DNA of 6,286 bases. It comes from a bacterium (Candidatus Gribaldobacteria) CG_4_10_14_0_8_um_filter_33_9. Its GTDB lineage: Bacteria; Patescibacteriota; Minisyncoccia; Minisyncoccales; CG1-02-41-26. How positions within the stretch are numbered: the stretch's first letter is position 1; each line of letters begins with the position of its first letter. Of the stretch, positions 5,015 to 6,286 are shown one piece after another. Location: NCBI GenBank assembly GCA_002785165.1, contig PFMI01000047.1:1-6286 (forward strand). The letters are read 5' to 3'. Below the pieces are notes generated by a model. That model was given only the letters and a program-made list of their open reading frames with translations, was not told the DNA's origin and searched no databases. The translations under genes were made by a program, and so were the position numbers.

Positions 5015-5893
5015 TTATTTGTCGCCCCATTTTAAATGGCTTTTTAAGGGATATTTAGTTAAAAAGTTTTTTGCTCCTCGGATTTCAAAATGAAGATGAC
5101 AACCCGTAACTCCCTCGGTATATCCCGTATTTCCCATATAGCCAATAATATCGCCAGTCGCTACTTGCTGTTTTGGCTGAACCAAAATGCTGGAAAGATG
5201 AATATAATAACTAACCGCGCCATTGGAGTGCAAAATAGTAATCTTGTTTCCTTCCGGCCAAGACTTGCCAGTTCTTTGAACTATACCGCTAGCCGCGGCA
5301 ACTATCGGGGTGCCGCATTTATTGGCAATATCAACAGCGTTTTTTAAAATGCCATGAGGTCCTTGGGATATTTCCCCTTGTGTCGGGAAAATAAAATATG
5401 ATTCAGCCAAAGGTATTTCAGGTATTTCTTTTGAAAATGTTTCCATCGAAGTTTTTAAAGGTATTTGACCATCGGGAATAAATAAAAAATCGCCGGCAAA
5501 AATGTCATTTTCATCAGCGAGTTGGTTAGAACTAATAATTTTTTTTATTTCTGCTTTGTAATTTTTGGCAATTTCACTTAAACAGTCTCCTTGTTTTACC
5601 AAATACAAAACACCGGGAGTTGGCGCTGTTTCCTCGGTCTCGCTGAAAGAAGCCAAAACTTTGTTGGAAATTAAAAAAGGCGGTCCAGTTGATTTAACAA
5701 AAACACCCTCTGAAAAATTTAAGTCAAAAGAAACGTTTATTTCTTCCTGTTTCGGGAAAAGATATTGAGTTTTGTCAAACGCGTCTTTTTGAGAAGACAA
5801 TGGTTTCTGGTTTTGAGAAAAAAACAACATTGGTCCAATAATTAGGCTAATGGCAATTCCCGACCAGAGACACAATTTTCCTTTTTTACTCAT
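5015..5893 (-). CDS. LysM-domain M23 metallopeptidase (membrane-anchored murein hydrolase)
   Basis: The protein has 292 residues. Residues 8-26 are a hydrophobic signal/anchor after a basic start (MSKKGK). Residues 27-92 are a low-complexity linker. Residues 95-140 are a LysM peptidoglycan-binding module (YLVKQGDCLSEIAKNY to DFLFIP). Residues 165-280 are an M23 (LytM-type, zinc) peptidase. YYIHLSS supplies His232, and GCHLHFEIRG supplies the H-x-H pair His266/His268. The N-terminal zinc motif is unusual: the family often reads H-x3-D, but here the sequence is HGILKNAVDI, with His180 eight residues before Asp188 and lysine at the usual His place. His180 may still be the ligand through a longer loop, or the enzyme may be inactive and act as an amidase activator like EnvC. 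The likely role is cell-wall cleavage during division or growth, outside the membrane. The ATG at 5893 has no Shine-Dalgarno. It is divergent from rsmA, 41 bp apart, and convergent with nusA. Confidence 0.92.
   Translation of the reverse strand: MSKKGKLCLWSGIAISLIIGPMLFFSQNQKPLSSQKDAFDKTQYLFPKQEEINVSFDLNFSEGVFVKSTGPPFLISNKVLASFSETEETAPTPGVLYLVKQGDCLSEIAKNYKAEIKKIISSNQLADENDIFAGDFLFIPDGQIPLKTSMETFSKEIPEIPLAESYFIFPTQGEISQGPHGILKNAVDIANKCGTPIVAAASGIVQRTGKSWPEGNKITILHSNGAVSYYIHLSSILVQPKQQVATGDIIGYMGNTGYTEGVTGCHLHFEIRGAKNFLTKYPLKSHLKWGDK
5027..5045 (+). terminator. Weak candidate terminator for nusA inside the M23 gene end
   Basis: CCATT (5027-5031) and AATGG (5035-5039) form a 5-bp stem with a 3-nt loop, followed by CTTTTT (5040-5045) on the + strand. 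It lies 22 bp past the nusA stop and overlaps the last codons of the M23 gene. The stem is short and AT-rich, so support is weak, but the 9-bp gap between the genes leaves nowhere else for a nearby terminator. Confidence 0.25.
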
Positions 5894-5899
5894 AATATA

Positions 5900-5928
5900 T
5901 TGTTAATTATGGCTGAGCAATGTAAAAT
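5900..5928 (+). promoter_or_regulatory. Candidate rsmA promoter, overlapping the M23 promoter
   Basis: TTGTTA (5900-5905) and TAAAAT (5923-5928) are separated by 17 bp. The rsmA ATG begins 7 bp after the -10 box, so a normal start site would be at the A of the ATG (leaderless). It covers almost the same DNA as the - strand promoter 5906-5933. Confidence 0.5.
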
Positions 5929-5933
5929 GTCAA
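5906..5933 (-). promoter_or_regulatory. Candidate promoter for the M23 peptidase gene
   Basis: On the - strand a perfect TTGACA (5928-5933) and CATAAT (5906-5911, 5/6) are separated by 16 bp. The -10 box ends 12 bp before the ATG at 5893, giving a leader of about 5-6 nt. Its -35 box touches the last base of the rsmA -10 box (5928). Confidence 0.55.
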
Positions 5934-5934
5934 G

Positions 5935-6286
5935 ATGCTAAAACAGGATATTCAAAAATTGTTAAAAGAAAAAGGGATTTGGCCCAAAAAAGGATTAGGT
6001 CAGAACTTTTTGATTTCGCAAAAAATTCTGGAAAAAATTGTCATTGCCAGTCTTCTTAAGCCGCAGGACATTGTTTTGGAAATAGGTCCTGGTTTGGGAA
6101 TTCTTACCAAAGAACTCGCGAGCCGCGTAAAAAAAGTAATTGCCATAGAAAAAGACGCAAAATTAGCGGGAATTTTGCAAGAAATACTGATAAAATCAGG
6201 GATTAAAAATGTGGAAGTTGTCCAAGGAGATATTTTAACAAAATCCAAAATTCAAATTCCAAAAAATTACAAAATAGTTAGCAACC
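5935..6286 (+). CDS. rsmA: 16S rRNA adenine dimethyltransferase RsmA/KsgA (3' partial)
   Basis: The frame runs from ATG at 5935 to the window end without a stop (117 codons visible of an expected ~260-280). GLGQNFLIS (residues 20-28) is the family's N-terminal signature. VLEIGPGLGILTKEL (47-61) is motif I, the SAM-binding glycine loop. IAIEKD (69-74) carries the acidic residue expected to hold the SAM ribose (E72), and QGDI (97-100) carries D99. The sequence breaks off at YKIVSN, just before the catalytic N-[LI]-P-Y motif. From family knowledge the enzyme adds four methyl groups to two adjacent adenines in helix 45 of 16S rRNA, late in small-subunit assembly. Erm-type methylases are related, but the QNFL signature and housekeeping context favour RsmA. 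Earlier ATGs (5920, 5927) are in other frames and run into stops quickly. There is no Shine-Dalgarno before 5935. Confidence 0.95.
   Translation, partial: MLKQDIQKLLKEKGIWPKKGLGQNFLISQKILEKIVIASLLKPQDIVLEIGPGLGILTKELASRVKKVIAIEKDAKLAGILQEILIKSGIKNVEVVQGDILTKSKIQIPKNYKIVSN

Noticed and set aside
5003..5035. TGA at the nusA end read as glycine (Gracilibacteria-type code)
   Set aside because: None of the long genes has an in-frame TGA at any glycine, NusA already ends at its natural place after KH2, and read-through would add only about ten residues of no known domain.
5090..5347. 85-codon open frame on the + strand inside the M23 gene
   Set aside because: It is antisense to well-conserved M23 codons, has no start signals and no recognisable protein features.

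Overview
The window is AT-rich (roughly one third G+C by eye) and holds six protein genes and one tRNA, packed tightly in both orientations. The proteins are housekeeping or envelope types. None of the five visible starts has a Shine-Dalgarno sequence, and intergenic gaps shrink to 7-9 bp at convergent ends. The lysine- and isoleucine-rich proteins, a thioredoxin-CcdA fusion, a LysM/M23 peptidase and small palindromic repeats fit a Candidate Phyla Radiation (Patescibacteria, perhaps Parcubacteria) genome. That placement is inference from style; no rRNA is present to prove it. Stops used are TAA, TAG and TGA, and no long reading frame contains TGA, so a UGA-glycine code (Gracilibacteria, Absconditabacteria) is unlikely.

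Layout. 1-522 (+) is the C-terminal ATPase half of a sensor histidine kinase, cut by the window edge. 525-547 is a 23-nt palindrome. 559-630 (+) is tRNA-Arg(CCG). 638-1780 (-) is an exported thioredoxin-fold domain fused to a CcdA-type membrane electron transporter. 1781-1983 is a repeat-dense intergenic stretch: three 21-bp tandem repeats, an inverted copy that makes an 18-bp perfect stem, a G-run tract and a second 23-nt palindrome. 1984-3735 (-) is typA/bipA. 3736-3889 is a divergent control region. 3890-5005 (+) is nusA. 5015-5893 (-) is a LysM + M23 peptidase, convergent with nusA. 5935-6286 (+) is the start of rsmA/ksgA, cut by the window edge.

The genes do not form one operon: almost every neighbour is divergent or convergent. 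Three relate to the gene-expression machinery (TypA in ribosome function, NusA in transcription elongation and termination, RsmA in 16S rRNA maturation). Two act at the envelope (thiol-disulfide electron transfer, peptidoglycan cleavage). One is the output half of a two-component sensor.

The most interesting material is non-coding: the repeat cluster whose 21-bp period ends on a candidate -35 box, two palindromes sharing a fixed centre with different arms, a hairpin at the probable 5' end of the nusA transcript, face-to-face overlapping promoters between the M23 gene and rsmA, and -10 boxes so close to ATG codons that most transcripts look leaderless. No clearly new protein system is visible.
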